DNA of 64,000 nt from Shewanella loihica PV-4 (GCF_000016065.1 NC_009092.1:3596001-3660000), one strand, 5' to 3'. Shown: positions 53,584 through 63,832, counted from the first letter of the stretch. The notes: generated from the letters alone by a model not told the origin. Translations and numbers: made by a program.

Positions 53584-53901
53584 ATGTCAGAACAGCAAAA
53601 AGAAACCACTATTTTTCAGTTAGCCGACAAGTTTATCGCCTTAGCCAACGAGCTTAGCGCCGAGGAGCAGGATATCGCCAAGGTAGGCACCGCCCTGCGT
53701 TTCGCCGCCGCCCGCTTCAACGCCTTCGAGGCCGCGCTGAAATCTGCCGACCTTAAGGCAGAAAAAGCCAACGCACTGGAGTGGTTTACCAAAGAATACA
53801 AGGATATGTTGAACGATAACCTAGACGATCATATCGACAATCCCCCATCGGCTCAGCAAGAGCCAGCCAAAGATGACGCCGTTCAGGTCTTTAACGGCTA
53901 G
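53584..53901 (+). CDS. DUF3144 family protein
   Basis: 105 residues from MSEQQK at 53584; ATG at 53578 or GTG at 53572 are possible. Matches DUF3144: FQLADKFIALANEL, KVGTALRFAAARFNAFEAAL and ANALEWFTKEYKDML. Cytosolic, function unknown. Followed 30 bp later by a strong terminator, so it is probably monocistronic. Confidence 0.9.
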   Translation: MSEQQKETTIFQLADKFIALANELSAEEQDIAKVGTALRFAAARFNAFEAALKSADLKAEKANALEWFTKEYKDMLNDNLDDHIDNPPSAQQEPAKDDAVQVFNG

Positions 53902-53928
53902 TCTGCTAATCGACATAGCCAGATAAAA

Positions 53929-53965
53929 CAATGCGGCTAAGGAATATTCCTTAGCCGCATTTTTA
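53929..53965 (+). terminator. Strong Rho-independent terminator
   Basis: AATGCGGCTAAGG pairs perfectly with CCTTAGCCGCATT around AATATT, followed by TTTTA, between convergent genes. Confidence 0.92.
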
Positions 53966-54009
53966 TGACTTCTTCAAAGCTTATGCGAATTAAGCAAAGC
54001 CTATTGCCG

Positions 54010-54624
54010 CTAGAGGGTCACCAGCACCCGCACCGCCAGCAGAATCAACACCACGCCAGAGAGCTTGTCGATCAGCGCCGCCTTCTCCCTTAGCTTAGGC
54101 AGTACGGATTTGTGCGACAGCAAGAACGCAATCAAGGTATACCAGAGGCCATCGACCACCAGCGGCGTCAACACGATAAGCGACTTGCCCCACAGCTCGT
54201 CGGCCACCATCACAAACTGGCTGAAGAGCGCCAGAAAGAACAGCATGATCTTAGGGTTAAACAGCGAGATGGCAATGCCATCGCGGGCCGCCGTCAACCA
54301 ATCTGTCGACTTACCCGCCGCCAGCTTGTCCGACATACCGCCCTTGGAGCGCAGCGCCTGCACGCCGATATAGGCAAGATAGAGGGCGCCGAGGATCGCT
54401 ATGCCATTGAACACCAGTGGGGCCTGTTTAAGCAGCACCGCCAGCCCCAGCAGGGTCACCAAAGCGTAGACACCTATGCCAATGGAGTGCGCCCAGGCGC
54501 AGACGATGCCGTTGGCCCGGCCACCGCCCAGGGTATGACGCACCACCATGGCCAGACTCGGCCCGGGCGACATGGCGCCCAAACAACAGATGGCCAACAA
54601 CCCCAGCCACGCACTAAAACTCAT
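54010..54624 (-). CDS. LysE/RhtB-family exporter
   Basis: 204 residues, the family length. Six hydrophobic segments; the signature GAMSPGPSLAMVVRHTLGGGR lies near the N-terminus and FNPKIMLFFLALFSQF follows the middle loop. These inner-membrane proteins export amino acids such as homoserine, threonine or lysine; the substrate is unknown. AGGAG lies six bases before the ATG. It ends the minus-strand run with the peptidase gene upstream. Confidence 0.93.
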   Translation of the reverse strand: MSFSAWLGLLAICCLGAMSPGPSLAMVVRHTLGGGRANGIVCAWAHSIGIGVYALVTLLGLAVLLKQAPLVFNGIAILGALYLAYIGVQALRSKGGMSDKLAAGKSTDWLTAARDGIAISLFNPKIMLFFLALFSQFVMVADELWGKSLIVLTPLVVDGLWYTLIAFLLSHKSVLPKLREKAALIDKLSGVVLILLAVRVLVTL

Positions 54625-54645
54625 CTTATCTCCTCGCTCTCCTGA

Positions 54646-56247
54646 TTAGTCCGCCTGATAGAACTGGCGAATATCCTTAGCCAGCGCCTTTAGCGACGAG
54701 GGCTCAATATACATCATATGGCCCGCCTCGTAGTAGTGCATCTCCACGCGGCTATTGTCTATGCCGTTATCGGCCAGGGTGTTTTCGGTGGCGAAGAAGG
54801 GGGTGGCAAAATCATAGTAACCATTGGCCACCAGGATTCTGAAATCCTTGTTCTCACGCTGGGCGCGACCGAGATAGGGGGCGACATTCACATAGTGCAT
54901 CTGCTTACCGCTGATGTTCCAGTTCCAGCCACGGTTAACGTCGACCGAGAGCACGTTAAAGGGACGGGTGATCTTCACCCCGAGATCCTGATACAGATAT
55001 TGATGAATCGCCGCCGTGTAGGCGCCATCTATGCCATAGCCAGATGGGTCGGCATCGGTACGCTCGCCGCCGCTGTCATAGTCTACGCCCAGATAACGAC
55101 TGTCCAAACGCCCCACGGTGCGATCTTCATCCCTGAGCAACTGCTTGGTATAACGGCTGGCGCTGACTCTCAGATTCACCCTGTCCAGGTAATCCTCTGT
55201 TAGTCCGGTAAAGCGTGCCAGCTGTTGGCGCACCGCCTGGTATTGAGCTTGGGGCAAACGAGTACCCTTAAGCAGCGCCAGGGCATAATCGTTCATCGCA
55301 AACTGACGCGCCGCCTCGACGAAGGCGCTCAGCCCCATCGCCTTATCGGTCGCAGCAACCCTGTCATGGTAGAAGGCGGTGGCCGCCATGGTCGGCAGGA
55401 AGCCAATGTAAGGCTGATTGTTGCCGGGCTGATAGCGGGCATGGCTAAAATCGAGAATCGATGAGATCAGCATGACGCCATTGACCGAAATATCTGTCCA
55501 GCCAGATTGCAGCTCGTCCACCAATGCCGCGGCGCGGGTGGTGCCATAACTCTCACCGGCGATATACTTGGGCGAGTTCCAGCGGCCATGTTCAATGAGC
55601 CAGCGACGAATAAACTCGGCAATCGATTGGGCGTCCTCTTTCACCCCCCAGAAGTCCTGGCCCTTGTGTTCACCCAGCGCGCGGCTAAAGCCTGTGCCCA
55701 CGGGATCGATAAACACCAGATCCGACTTATCCAGCATGGAAAATTCGTTATCCACTAAGTGATAAGGCGCGGCGCCATCGTCCTGGGCATCACCCGGCAC
55801 CACCACACGCTTAGGCCCAAACAGTCCCATGTGTAGCCAGAGCGAGGCCGAGCCAGGGCCGCCGTTAAACACGAAGGTCACGGGGCGTGGCTGACTGGCC
55901 TCGATTTTGGTGCGCAGATAGGTGACCGAGAAGATACTGGCCAGCGGCTTGTCCTTGTCATCTTCTAAGATGGTTTCCGAGGCGATGGTCTCATAGTGCA
56001 CCCGCTCGCCATTGATCTTTACCTGACCCGTGGTTTGATAGACCTTGGCCTCTGGCGCCTGTGCCTCTGTCTTGGCAGGCTTGCCGTTAGACTTCTCCTG
56101 AGCCGCCTGACCGGGAAGGCTCAGAAGCAGCAGCGACAGGCCAGCCGCCCCCAGCAATTGCTTGGAGAGCTTGAGTCGCGATAGGGAATGAGTCAAATGA
56201 TTGTACAGATTTAGACCTGAGTGTCGCCGCGTAAAAATATCAGCCAT
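54646..56247 (-). CDS. S10-family serine carboxypeptidase-like protein
   Basis: 533 residues. A basic N-terminus, then a hydrophobic signal segment (LLGAAGLSLLLLSLPGQAA). The alpha/beta-hydrolase S10 triad is visible: Ser in IAGESYGTTR, Asp in NGYYDFATPF and His in YEAGHMMYI. Also FNGGPGSASLWLHMG (oxyanion), FIDPVGTGFS. Exported; cleaves C-terminal residues in relatives. AGGA lies nine bases upstream of the ATG. The LysE gene begins 22 bp downstream and may be cotranscribed. Confidence 0.93.
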   Translation of the reverse strand: MADIFTRRHSGLNLYNHLTHSLSRLKLSKQLLGAAGLSLLLLSLPGQAAQEKSNGKPAKTEAQAPEAKVYQTTGQVKINGERVHYETIASETILEDDKDKPLASIFSVTYLRTKIEASQPRPVTFVFNGGPGSASLWLHMGLFGPKRVVVPGDAQDDGAAPYHLVDNEFSMLDKSDLVFIDPVGTGFSRALGEHKGQDFWGVKEDAQSIAEFIRRWLIEHGRWNSPKYIAGESYGTTRAAALVDELQSGWTDISVNGVMLISSILDFSHARYQPGNNQPYIGFLPTMAATAFYHDRVAATDKAMGLSAFVEAARQFAMNDYALALLKGTRLPQAQYQAVRQQLARFTGLTEDYLDRVNLRVSASRYTKQLLRDEDRTVGRLDSRYLGVDYDSGGERTDADPSGYGIDGAYTAAIHQYLYQDLGVKITRPFNVLSVDVNRGWNWNISGKQMHYVNVAPYLGRAQRENKDFRILVANGYYDFATPFFATENTLADNGIDNSRVEMHYYEAGHMMYIEPSSLKALAKDIRQFYQAD

Positions 56248-56392
56248 GGAGCGCGTCCTATTATTGTTATTGTCGATTTTGGCCGGTCAGCTTACAAAGA
56301 ATCCCAAAGCGTCGCAAAGCATCAATTGCAAACAAATTTTTCACGTTCAGTGAAGGGCCGCTAGTGAATCGACGGCCCTTGTCGTGCCCCGC

Positions 56393-57940
56393 TTAACTCT
56401 CCAGCCTCAGGCTAAGGCCCAGCTCGCGCATATGCTTCTTCTCCCGCTTGAGATCCTTAAGTAGCAGGTCCACCCGCGCACTCTGCTCGGGCAGCAGCGC
56501 CAGTTCATTGGTGTCCAGCGGCGCGCAGCTTAGGCGCAGGCTCTGAGCGACCCGGCCGAGATTAACCAAGATGGCGAGGCGCAGCAGACACAACAAGCGC
56601 ACCATCAGCTGGCGCCGTCCATCCGGCAGGGCGTTGAGCTGCTCGAACTGCGGCTTCTTTCGCTGATTGCCAATAAGCAGCGCCAGATCCTGCTGCAGAT
56701 CCTGGCTAAAGCCCGGCAGATCGCTGTTGGCTATGATATAGCCGCCATGCTTATGGTGGGAGCGGGAGTTGATGTGTATGCCTATCTCATGCAGGGTCGC
56801 GGCATAGGCCAGCAGCCTCGCCTGGGGACGGATCTCCCAGGCATCGGCCACCGACTCGAACAGCGCCATGGCGCTTTTACACACCCTGGCGCCTTGAGCC
56901 ATATCCACATGATAGAGCTGAGCAATACTGTCTACGGTGCGATGGCGCACATCATGATACTGACCTATCTGCGCCAGCTCGTAGAGCACGCCTTCACGCA
57001 GGGCCGCCGGGGTAAAGCTAAGCTGCTGGATCTCCAGACGGCGAAAGAAGCTGAGCAGAATGGCCAGCCCCGCCGGCACCAGTATGATGCGCTTGCGATC
57101 GATATTGGCAAAATCTAGCCTGTCCACATGACCCGCCTCTATCAGGAAGCGCTTGAGACGCTTGAGCTGACTCAGGGTCACGAGGGCATAGTGGCCGGGC
57201 TCGATATCGCTCTCTTGTGTCTCTTCACTGGCACCCTCACCAGCCAGCCTCTCCCACCGCGCCAGTTCCGCCAAGGCCTCGCAGATCGCCTTGACCGAGC
57301 CAGAGCTACCCAGCACCAGCTCCCAGTCAGCCTCGAAATATTCCTTGGAAAGCGAGGAGAACTGCCTGTCGGCAGCGGCCTGAGCGGCACGAAAGGCCGC
57401 CGTGGTCAATGTGCCATCTTCGAAGAAGCGCTCGTTAAAGCTGACGCAGCCGCAGCGCAGGCTGGAGAGTTTCACCGGCTGGTGTTTCTCGCCAATCACC
57501 ACCTCGGTGGAACCGCCGCCAATATCGATTACCAAATTATTGCGCGCCAACACCTGACTCTGGGCGATACCCGAATAGATAAGCCTGGCCTCTTCGTGGC
57601 CGGAGATCACCTCGATGGGAAAGGGGATGATCTTCAGCGCCGCCTTGAGAAACTTGTCGCGATTCTTGGCGACTCTCAGGGTATGGGTCGCCACCAGACG
57701 GATCTGAGTCTCAAGGAGATCGGAAAAACGCTGACCGAAGTTTCTCAGGCATTCTAGGCCGCGGGCCATCGCCTCGTCAGACAGGTAGCCCTCGGCGTTG
57801 AGCCCCTGAGCCAGACGGACCTGCTCCTTCTCCCTGTGGAGGATCTGCAGACTGCCGTCCTGCTCCCTGGCAATCATGAGATGAAAACTGTTTGAGCCCA
57901 TGTCGATAGCGACAAAATGGCGTTGTGTGACTAAGGCCAA
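56393..57940 (-). CDS. ppx: Exopolyphosphatase
   Basis: 515 residues, Ppx/GppA family, Ppx length. ASKHA-type phosphate-binding: AIDMGSNSFHLMIAR at the N-terminus, IDIGGGSTEVVIG near 135. Start is a TTG at 57940 with GGAGG five bases upstream, 17 bp after the ppk1 stop, so coupled to it. The C-terminal HD-like segment has LHEIGIHINSRSHHKHG. Hydrolyses terminal phosphate from polyphosphate. GppA is an alternative, but ppk1 linkage favours Ppx. Confidence 0.93.
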   Translation of the reverse strand: MALVTQRHFVAIDMGSNSFHLMIAREQDGSLQILHREKEQVRLAQGLNAEGYLSDEAMARGLECLRNFGQRFSDLLETQIRLVATHTLRVAKNRDKFLKAALKIIPFPIEVISGHEEARLIYSGIAQSQVLARNNLVIDIGGGSTEVVIGEKHQPVKLSSLRCGCVSFNERFFEDGTLTTAAFRAAQAAADRQFSSLSKEYFEADWELVLGSSGSVKAICEALAELARWERLAGEGASEETQESDIEPGHYALVTLSQLKRLKRFLIEAGHVDRLDFANIDRKRIILVPAGLAILLSFFRRLEIQQLSFTPAALREGVLYELAQIGQYHDVRHRTVDSIAQLYHVDMAQGARVCKSAMALFESVADAWEIRPQARLLAYAATLHEIGIHINSRSHHKHGGYIIANSDLPGFSQDLQQDLALLIGNQRKKPQFEQLNALPDGRRQLMVRLLCLLRLAILVNLGRVAQSLRLSCAPLDTNELALLPEQSARVDLLLKDLKREKKHMRELGLSLRLES

Positions 57941-57957
57941 AGTTCCTCCAATAGGGG

Positions 57958-60093
57958 CTAGCTGGCGGCCAGCAGTGGATAGTTGGGCTTAGGCTCGCTC
58001 GATGTCTCTTCGGCTTTGATGCGCGCCTTGGCCTGTTTCTCATACTGGCTAAGATATTGATGTATGGCGATTTGAGATCTTACCTTACGCTTATTGCCGC
58101 GGCCGCGATAGGGGTTACTCTGATCTTGGTTGATGATCCTCGCCTTGGTGTTGTCCCCCAGCTGCAGCTGCAGTATGTCGATGATCATCTGCTTCAGATC
58201 AGGATCATAGATGGGGGTACTCACCTCGATGCGGCTGTCGATGTTGCGGCTCATCCAGTCGGCGGAGCAGAGGAACACCAGATTCTCGCCGCCGGCGTGG
58301 AATACCATGACGCGAGAGTGCTCCAGGAAGCGATCCACTATGCTGATCACCTGAATGTTATCGCTGATCCCCGGGATCTGCGGCACCAGTGAACACATGC
58401 CGCGAATGATCAGCTTAACGCCGACCCCTGCCATGGAGGCCTCATATAGCTTGTTGATCAGCTGCTCGTCCACCAGGTTGTTGAGCTTGAGGGTGATGGC
58501 CGCCTTGCCGCCACAACGTGCGTTAAGGATCTCGCGATCGATAAGCGCCGTCAGCTTCTGCCTGGCATCGAAGGGGCTGACCAGCAGGTGCTGGAAGTTG
58601 TCGCGTCGATACGGATGCTCAATCAGGTCGAACACCTGCTCCACCTCCCGCGCTATCTCCTGATTGGCGGTAAACAGCGACAGATCCGTGTAAACCTTGG
58701 CGGTGCCCTCGTTGAAGTTGCCCGAGCCGATATGACAGTAGAGGCGGGTCTCACCCTGCTCTTCCCGGCCGATGAGGCACAGCTTGGAGTGCACCTTGAG
58801 GCTAGGGATACCATGATGCACCTTGACCCCGGCCTCGGCCAGGATCCGGGTCCATTCTATGTTGTGCTCCTCGTCGAAGCGCGCCCTAAGCTCGATCACC
58901 GCGGTCACCTGCTTGCCGTTCTTCACCGCGTCCATCAGCGAGTGCATCACCCGCGACTTCTTGGCCACCCGGTAGAGGTTGATCTTGATAAACTTCACCG
59001 CCGGGTCGTAAGCCGCCTGACGCACCATCTCGGTAAAATGAGAAAACTTATGGTAGGGATAGTTGAGCATGATGTCGCCGCGGGCGATGGCATCGAAGCT
59101 ATTGCTGCAACGCTGGAAACCTGCGCTGTCCAGTGCCGGCAGCTTAGCATTCTCCAGATACTTGCGCCCTGGGTTGGGGAAGGCGATGAAGTCCTTGAAG
59201 CTGTGATAACGCCCGCCGGGCACCAGACACTCGGTGGAACTGATCCCCAGCTGCTCCTTAATCATCGCCAGCATATGCTCCGGCATCTGTCTGTCATACA
59301 CAAGGCGCACCGGCTCGGCGGTGAGGCGCTGCTTGAGGCCGCGGGTCATCTTTTCCAGCTGGCTCTGGTCCAACTCGTCGGCAATATCGAACTCGGCATC
59401 GCGGGTCAGCTTCATCGAATAGGCGTCGATAGACTCATACTCGAAGAAGGGCGAGAGCAGGTCATCCAGGCAGTGACGTATGATGTTATCTAATAAGATC
59501 AGATACTTCTTACTCATAGGCTTGCCGGTAGGCAGCTCGACAAAACGGGGCACGTTCTTGGTCGGCACCTCCACCAGGGCGTATTGGCGTCTGTCCTTGC
59601 TGTGCAGACAGACCGCCAGGTAGGTGGCGTTGTCGGTGAGGTGTTTCACCATAGACCTGTTATTGCCTATGATCAGCGGCGCAATATGACGCTTGAGGTG
59701 GTCACGAAAATAGACCCTCAGCCACTGGCTGTGAAAATCACTCAGCTGCCCCTCGTTGATAAGCAAAATGTTGCGGCGGATAAGCTCGCGCATCAACTCG
59801 GTATAGATGCTATCGAAGCGCTCCTGCAATGCCAGCACCCGGGTCTGGATCTTGGCCATCAGGTGACGGCTATTGCTACGGCCATCTTGCAGGCTCGACA
59901 GCATGATGCTGCGGCGCACCTGGGCGACCCTGACCCTGAAAAACTCATCCATGTTGCTGGAAAATATCCCCAGAAAACGCACCCGCTCTACCAGCGGTAC
60001 CTCGCTGTCGCAGGCTTCTTGCAACACGCGTTCATTAAACGACAACCAGGACAGTTCCTTGTCGATAAACATCTTGTCGGAATTGGGAGACAC
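57958..60093 (-). CDS. ppk1: Polyphosphate kinase 1
   Basis: 711 residues from a GTG at 60093, favoured because AAAGGAG lies seven bases upstream, whereas the earlier ATG at 60132 has only a weak site. Ppk1 makes polyphosphate from ATP by a histidine phosphoenzyme. Blocks: FIDKELSWLSFNERVLQEA, FRVRVAQVRR, and the PLD-like catalytic region with KVHSKLCLIGR and HIGSGNFNEGTAKVYTD. Cotranscribed with ppx. Upstream of the GTG lies a divergent intergenic to the thioredoxin-like gene. Confidence 0.96.
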   Translation of the reverse strand: MSPNSDKMFIDKELSWLSFNERVLQEACDSEVPLVERVRFLGIFSSNMDEFFRVRVAQVRRSIMLSSLQDGRSNSRHLMAKIQTRVLALQERFDSIYTELMRELIRRNILLINEGQLSDFHSQWLRVYFRDHLKRHIAPLIIGNNRSMVKHLTDNATYLAVCLHSKDRRQYALVEVPTKNVPRFVELPTGKPMSKKYLILLDNIIRHCLDDLLSPFFEYESIDAYSMKLTRDAEFDIADELDQSQLEKMTRGLKQRLTAEPVRLVYDRQMPEHMLAMIKEQLGISSTECLVPGGRYHSFKDFIAFPNPGRKYLENAKLPALDSAGFQRCSNSFDAIARGDIMLNYPYHKFSHFTEMVRQAAYDPAVKFIKINLYRVAKKSRVMHSLMDAVKNGKQVTAVIELRARFDEEHNIEWTRILAEAGVKVHHGIPSLKVHSKLCLIGREEQGETRLYCHIGSGNFNEGTAKVYTDLSLFTANQEIAREVEQVFDLIEHPYRRDNFQHLLVSPFDARQKLTALIDREILNARCGGKAAITLKLNNLVDEQLINKLYEASMAGVGVKLIIRGMCSLVPQIPGISDNIQVISIVDRFLEHSRVMVFHAGGENLVFLCSADWMSRNIDSRIEVSTPIYDPDLKQMIIDILQLQLGDNTKARIINQDQSNPYRGRGNKRKVRSQIAIHQYLSQYEKQAKARIKAEETSSEPKPNYPLLAAS

Positions 60094-60457
60094 TCGACTA
60101 CTCCTTTGAGCGCAGGGAAACGGCGGCTTCATTGCATCTTTGCCACACCACAGGCCAGCGCGAGGCGATTAGCGTCGGGCGCAAGCTATCGGCAGGGCGT
60201 AAAAAGAATTTCCATTAGCAGCAGATTACTTCAGTAGGATGTCATATTTATGACAAGCTCCCTTTAGCCTATGTGCTATCGCGATCGGGATAAGCTTTTG
60301 AACTTAAGAGGGTTGCATAGAGTCAGAAGGGGTATCATGATGGCGCGGCAAATCCTCTGCTACACCCGGATAGCAAGCTGTGCCCAAAGACCTAGCAAAC
60401 CTAGGCAAAACCCATCATCAACCACTCATCACAAACCATAGGACACCAGGCATCACA

Positions 60458-60997
60458 ATGAACAACATCTTACTGGTCAGCGCCCTCACCCTAAGCCTGC
60501 TACTCGGGCTATTTGTCTGGCTCAGCTACAAGAAGCTCAAGGGCAGCCAGATCCCAACGGGTGTCTTGGCAGTGCTGCTGGTGTTTGCGCTAATCAACGG
60601 CGCCGTGAGTTATTTTATTGCCCCCAAGGCCGGCGATGATGCCTATAAGCAGCTGGTGTGGCAGTCGCTAAGCCCAAATGCTATCCCAGACCAACTGGCC
60701 CAGGGCAAGACGGTGTTTGTGGATGTCAGCGCCGACTGGTGCAACATCTGTAAGGCCAACAAAGACAGGGTGCTACATCAGGCCGTGGTGGTTGAGCGGC
60801 TAAAGGATAAGGATATGGTGTTGATGCGCGGCGACCTCACCCAGAGCGATGCCAGGATAGAGGCCTACCTGGCTCAGTATCAGGCCTATGGCGTGCCCTT
60901 TAACATCGTCTACAGTCAGGCTCACCCCGATGGCTTAGTCCTGCCAAGAGTGCTGTCAATCGATGATCTGTTAAGCGCCCTGCCTCCGCGCGACTAG
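60458..60997 (+). CDS. Thioredoxin-family membrane protein
   Basis: 179 residues from ATG at 60458; the ORF is open 78 bp further up. Two N-terminal transmembrane helices (about 5-22 and 37-54), then a thioredoxin domain with VDVSADWCNICKANK (C95-x-x-C98), like the C-terminal domain of DsbD. Probably a periplasmic reductase anchored in the inner membrane. The last 24 bp of the gene are duplicated 45 bp downstream. Divergent from ppk1. Confidence 0.88.
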   Translation: MNNILLVSALTLSLLLGLFVWLSYKKLKGSQIPTGVLAVLLVFALINGAVSYFIAPKAGDDAYKQLVWQSLSPNAIPDQLAQGKTVFVDVSADWCNICKANKDRVLHQAVVVERLKDKDMVLMRGDLTQSDARIEAYLAQYQAYGVPFNIVYSQAHPDGLVLPRVLSIDDLLSALPPRD

Positions 60998-61065
60998 CCT
61001 GATGCTTGATAAAGTTGCGGAATTTCCGCAGGTTTATGCTCAGCGCCCTGCCTCCGCGCGGCTAG
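60974..61065 (+). repeat. Direct repeat duplicating the 3' end of the thioredoxin-like gene
   Basis: AGCGCCCTGCCTCCGCGCG plus (A/G)CTAG occurs at 60974-60997 and 61042-61065 with one mismatch, 68 bp apart. Between them is the palindrome TGCGGAATTTCCGCA (about 61015-61029). The first copy contains the gene's stop. Confidence 0.9.
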
Positions 61066-61087
61066 TCGCCAGCCAGACTCAAACAAA

Positions 61088-61124
61088 AGCAAAAAAAGAA
61101 GGCTGCAAGGCAGCCTTCTTATCA
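61088..61124. terminator. Bidirectional terminator
   Basis: AGAAGGCTGC pairs with GCAGCCTTCTT around AAG, with an A-run on the left and TTCTTATC on the right, between the thioredoxin-like and TonB-dependent receptor genes. Confidence 0.85.
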
Positions 61125-61177
61125 TTTCAATTGCTAGCGCCTAGTGATTTTAATCACTAACGCCTAGGACGCCGAGA

Positions 61178-63754
61178 TTAGAAGCGGTAGTTCACGCGAC
61201 CATAGTAGTAGCCACCGTTGTAATCGAACGGGCCACTCTCATAGTAGATCGCACCTAGCTCACCACGGGTACCGTCTTTGAGCTTCTGCGCCTCCTGATC
61301 GAACAGGTTGTTGGCACCGATAGAGACAGTCAGGCTATCGAGGAACTGATAGCTTAGCTCCAGATCCACGGTCACCGCAGAATCGGCCATCTCAGAGCCC
61401 CAATCCGAGGTATCGTCGGCGTGGGTCGCATAGTACTCACCGAAGTAGTTACCACGCAGCGACATGCTGAATCTGTCCCAAGACTGCGCCCAGGTCAGAG
61501 TCGCACGGTGAGCCGGAATACCATCTTCTAGACGACGCACCTTACCCTCATCTGTGGTATTTGGGTTGTACTTGTCGACGCTAGTATCAGTCCAGCCATA
61601 GGCCAGGCTGAACTTGGTATCGCCCGACAATAGCTGAGTGTCGTATGAGGCCACCAGATCGATACCCTGAGTCGTGGTATCGAAGTCGTTGGTGTAGTAA
61701 GTCACCGCAGAAATAAGCTCAGGGAACTCGACACCGGCGGCGCGCAGCGCGTCATAGTCTTTCGCCTCAACTTCAATCTGGCTTGACTGCGCGATACGGC
61801 CTGTCACCTCGATGTTGTAGTAATCCAGAGTCACGAAAAGATTTTCGTGCTCGAACACGGCGCCGAGGGCGTAACTGACAGACTCCTCAGGCTTAAGCAC
61901 CTTACCGCCATAGAAGGCCGACAGCGGATCGGTTGGCGGCGCGATAAAGGTCTGGATCAGGTCACCGTTAACGATGGAGGTCTGAGTGTTGACCACGTTC
62001 TCCTGACCCACGGTCGGCGCACGGAAACCTGTGCTGTGTGACGCGCGGAAAGAGAGATCGTCGGTAGCCGTGAACTGAGCAGTCAGCTTGTAGTTCAGGG
62101 TGTCACCGAAGGTAGAGAAGTCCTCGTAACGCAGCGCGGCGCCAAGCAACCAGCGCTCGCCCAAATAGGCTTCCATGTCGGCATAGACGCCTATGTTGTT
62201 ACGTGAGTTCTTACCAGCAGACTCTGGGCCGAAACCCTTGAAGCCGTGAGAGCCGATGTTGAAGCCCTGGTCGGCGTATGGGCCGGCAATCCAAGAGGCT
62301 TCTTCGCCCTGAGTGATCTCGAACGACTCTTCGCGCCACTCGAAACCTGTCGCGAAGCTGATATCTTCGACGCTGCCCAGGGTGAGCATGCGCGAGAAGT
62401 CCAGGTTAACCGTGGTCTCGGCCTGCTCATAGGCACCGGTTTCAAAGTCGGTCGGTGTGTCTAAGCCCAGTGACGGGTTAAGCGAATTCTTCAGGCTGAA
62501 GGTCGACTTGTTGTTACCCATACCCGCGCTGAAATCATAGTTCCAGGCACCGAGCTCGCCTTTAACGCCGGCGAAGAAAGAGGTGTCTTCCACAGTACCG
62601 GCAAACTGCGGCGTATAACCGCCAGGACGCAGCTGGTTCATAGCGAAACAGTTAGGATCGGCCAGCATCGCCTTGTAGGCATCTGTCTCGAGCACGTTAC
62701 CGTCGCTACCATCTGCATTCTTTGGAATTGGCACCACGGCACAGGTAGAAGGATCGCCATTGACCGCACCCACCAACAGGGTTTCACCGCCATCTAACGA
62801 GTAGACGTTGCCGCGATTGTGGGGGTTACGATAGTAGAAACCACCGACCACATCGCGCGAAGAGAGGTTACCAAAGGCGTACAGACGCGCATTGTCGTTG
62901 ATGTCGTAGCCAGAGTTAAGGAAGAAGCTGTAGTCATCCTTGATCTCAGGGTTACCCCATACCTGGGCAGGGTCTTGGACGAAGGTGTTGCCCTGCTCAA
63001 TCAGGTTGGCCGCATCCGGACGCTGCATGCTGCGGCTGGTCGCATCGGCATTCTTATATTGCAGACTGAGGTTCACAAACCCAGCGTCTGACAGAGGGAG
63101 TCCCACGTTGGCATCGATAGTGGTAGTGGCACCGTCGCCCTCATAGTATTCGCCTTGGCCGACCGTGATAGAGCCACCTTCGGCATCATCTTTAAGCACA
63201 AAGTTCATCACACCCGCGATGGCATCTGAACCATATTGCGCCGCCGCACCGTCACGTAGCACCTCTACTTGTTTCAGCGCCGCACTCGGAATGACCGAGA
63301 TATCCGGGCCCTGGGCACCATCGTTGATGCCACCGCCCTGGAAGGCGATCACCGAGGCGCGGTGACGACGTTTGCCGTTGACCAATACCAAGGTGCTGTC
63401 TGACGGCAGACCACGTAGGTTGACCGGACGGATCAGGGTTGCCGCATCACTGATGGGCTGGGCACGGGAGTTGAAAGAAGGCACAGTGGTGACCAGCATG
63501 TCGATCATGTCGGTAGAACCATTCTTCTTCAGATCATCGCTGCTAATGATATCGATAGGTACCGGCGAATCGCCGATAGAGCGTGGCGCAGAACGTGTTC
63601 CCACCACGGCAATTTTTTCAATATTCTGAGACGCTTCTGCCTGCTGATCATCGGCCAACGCCTGTGTACTCGCTAACGACCCTGTCAATGCCAAAGAGAT
63701 GGCAAAACTCAGCGCACTGACGCCGAAACCTTTATTTTTATGTGTTGTCATCAT
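61178..63754 (-). CDS. TonB-dependent outer-membrane receptor
   Basis: 858 residues from ATG at 63754 (adjacent ATG at 63751 equally likely; GGGAAAA upstream). Signal peptide ends near LADD. Plug domain: VVGTRSAPRSIGDSPVPIDIISSDDLKKNG, VNLRGLPSDSTLVLVNGKRRHR, then VEVLRDGAAAQYGSDAIAGVMNFVLKD. The 22-strand barrel ends in the aromatic GRVNYRF. TonB-dependent receptors import iron complexes, vitamins or sugars; this plug resembles the iron-siderophore/unknown group without a specific ligand visible. Upstream lies a short palindrome. Confidence 0.95.
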   Translation of the reverse strand: MMTTHKNKGFGVSALSFAISLALTGSLASTQALADDQQAEASQNIEKIAVVGTRSAPRSIGDSPVPIDIISSDDLKKNGSTDMIDMLVTTVPSFNSRAQPISDAATLIRPVNLRGLPSDSTLVLVNGKRRHRASVIAFQGGGINDGAQGPDISVIPSAALKQVEVLRDGAAAQYGSDAIAGVMNFVLKDDAEGGSITVGQGEYYEGDGATTTIDANVGLPLSDAGFVNLSLQYKNADATSRSMQRPDAANLIEQGNTFVQDPAQVWGNPEIKDDYSFFLNSGYDINDNARLYAFGNLSSRDVVGGFYYRNPHNRGNVYSLDGGETLLVGAVNGDPSTCAVVPIPKNADGSDGNVLETDAYKAMLADPNCFAMNQLRPGGYTPQFAGTVEDTSFFAGVKGELGAWNYDFSAGMGNNKSTFSLKNSLNPSLGLDTPTDFETGAYEQAETTVNLDFSRMLTLGSVEDISFATGFEWREESFEITQGEEASWIAGPYADQGFNIGSHGFKGFGPESAGKNSRNNIGVYADMEAYLGERWLLGAALRYEDFSTFGDTLNYKLTAQFTATDDLSFRASHSTGFRAPTVGQENVVNTQTSIVNGDLIQTFIAPPTDPLSAFYGGKVLKPEESVSYALGAVFEHENLFVTLDYYNIEVTGRIAQSSQIEVEAKDYDALRAAGVEFPELISAVTYYTNDFDTTTQGIDLVASYDTQLLSGDTKFSLAYGWTDTSVDKYNPNTTDEGKVRRLEDGIPAHRATLTWAQSWDRFSMSLRGNYFGEYYATHADDTSDWGSEMADSAVTVDLELSYQFLDSLTVSIGANNLFDQEAQKLKDGTRGELGAIYYESGPFDYNGGYYYGRVNYRF

Positions 63755-63832
63755 TTTTCCCGCATAGTTTTTTTTATATTTCGCCATCATTCGCGTCTTT
63801 CTCACACGAACCACCACAGGCATACCCCAGAG

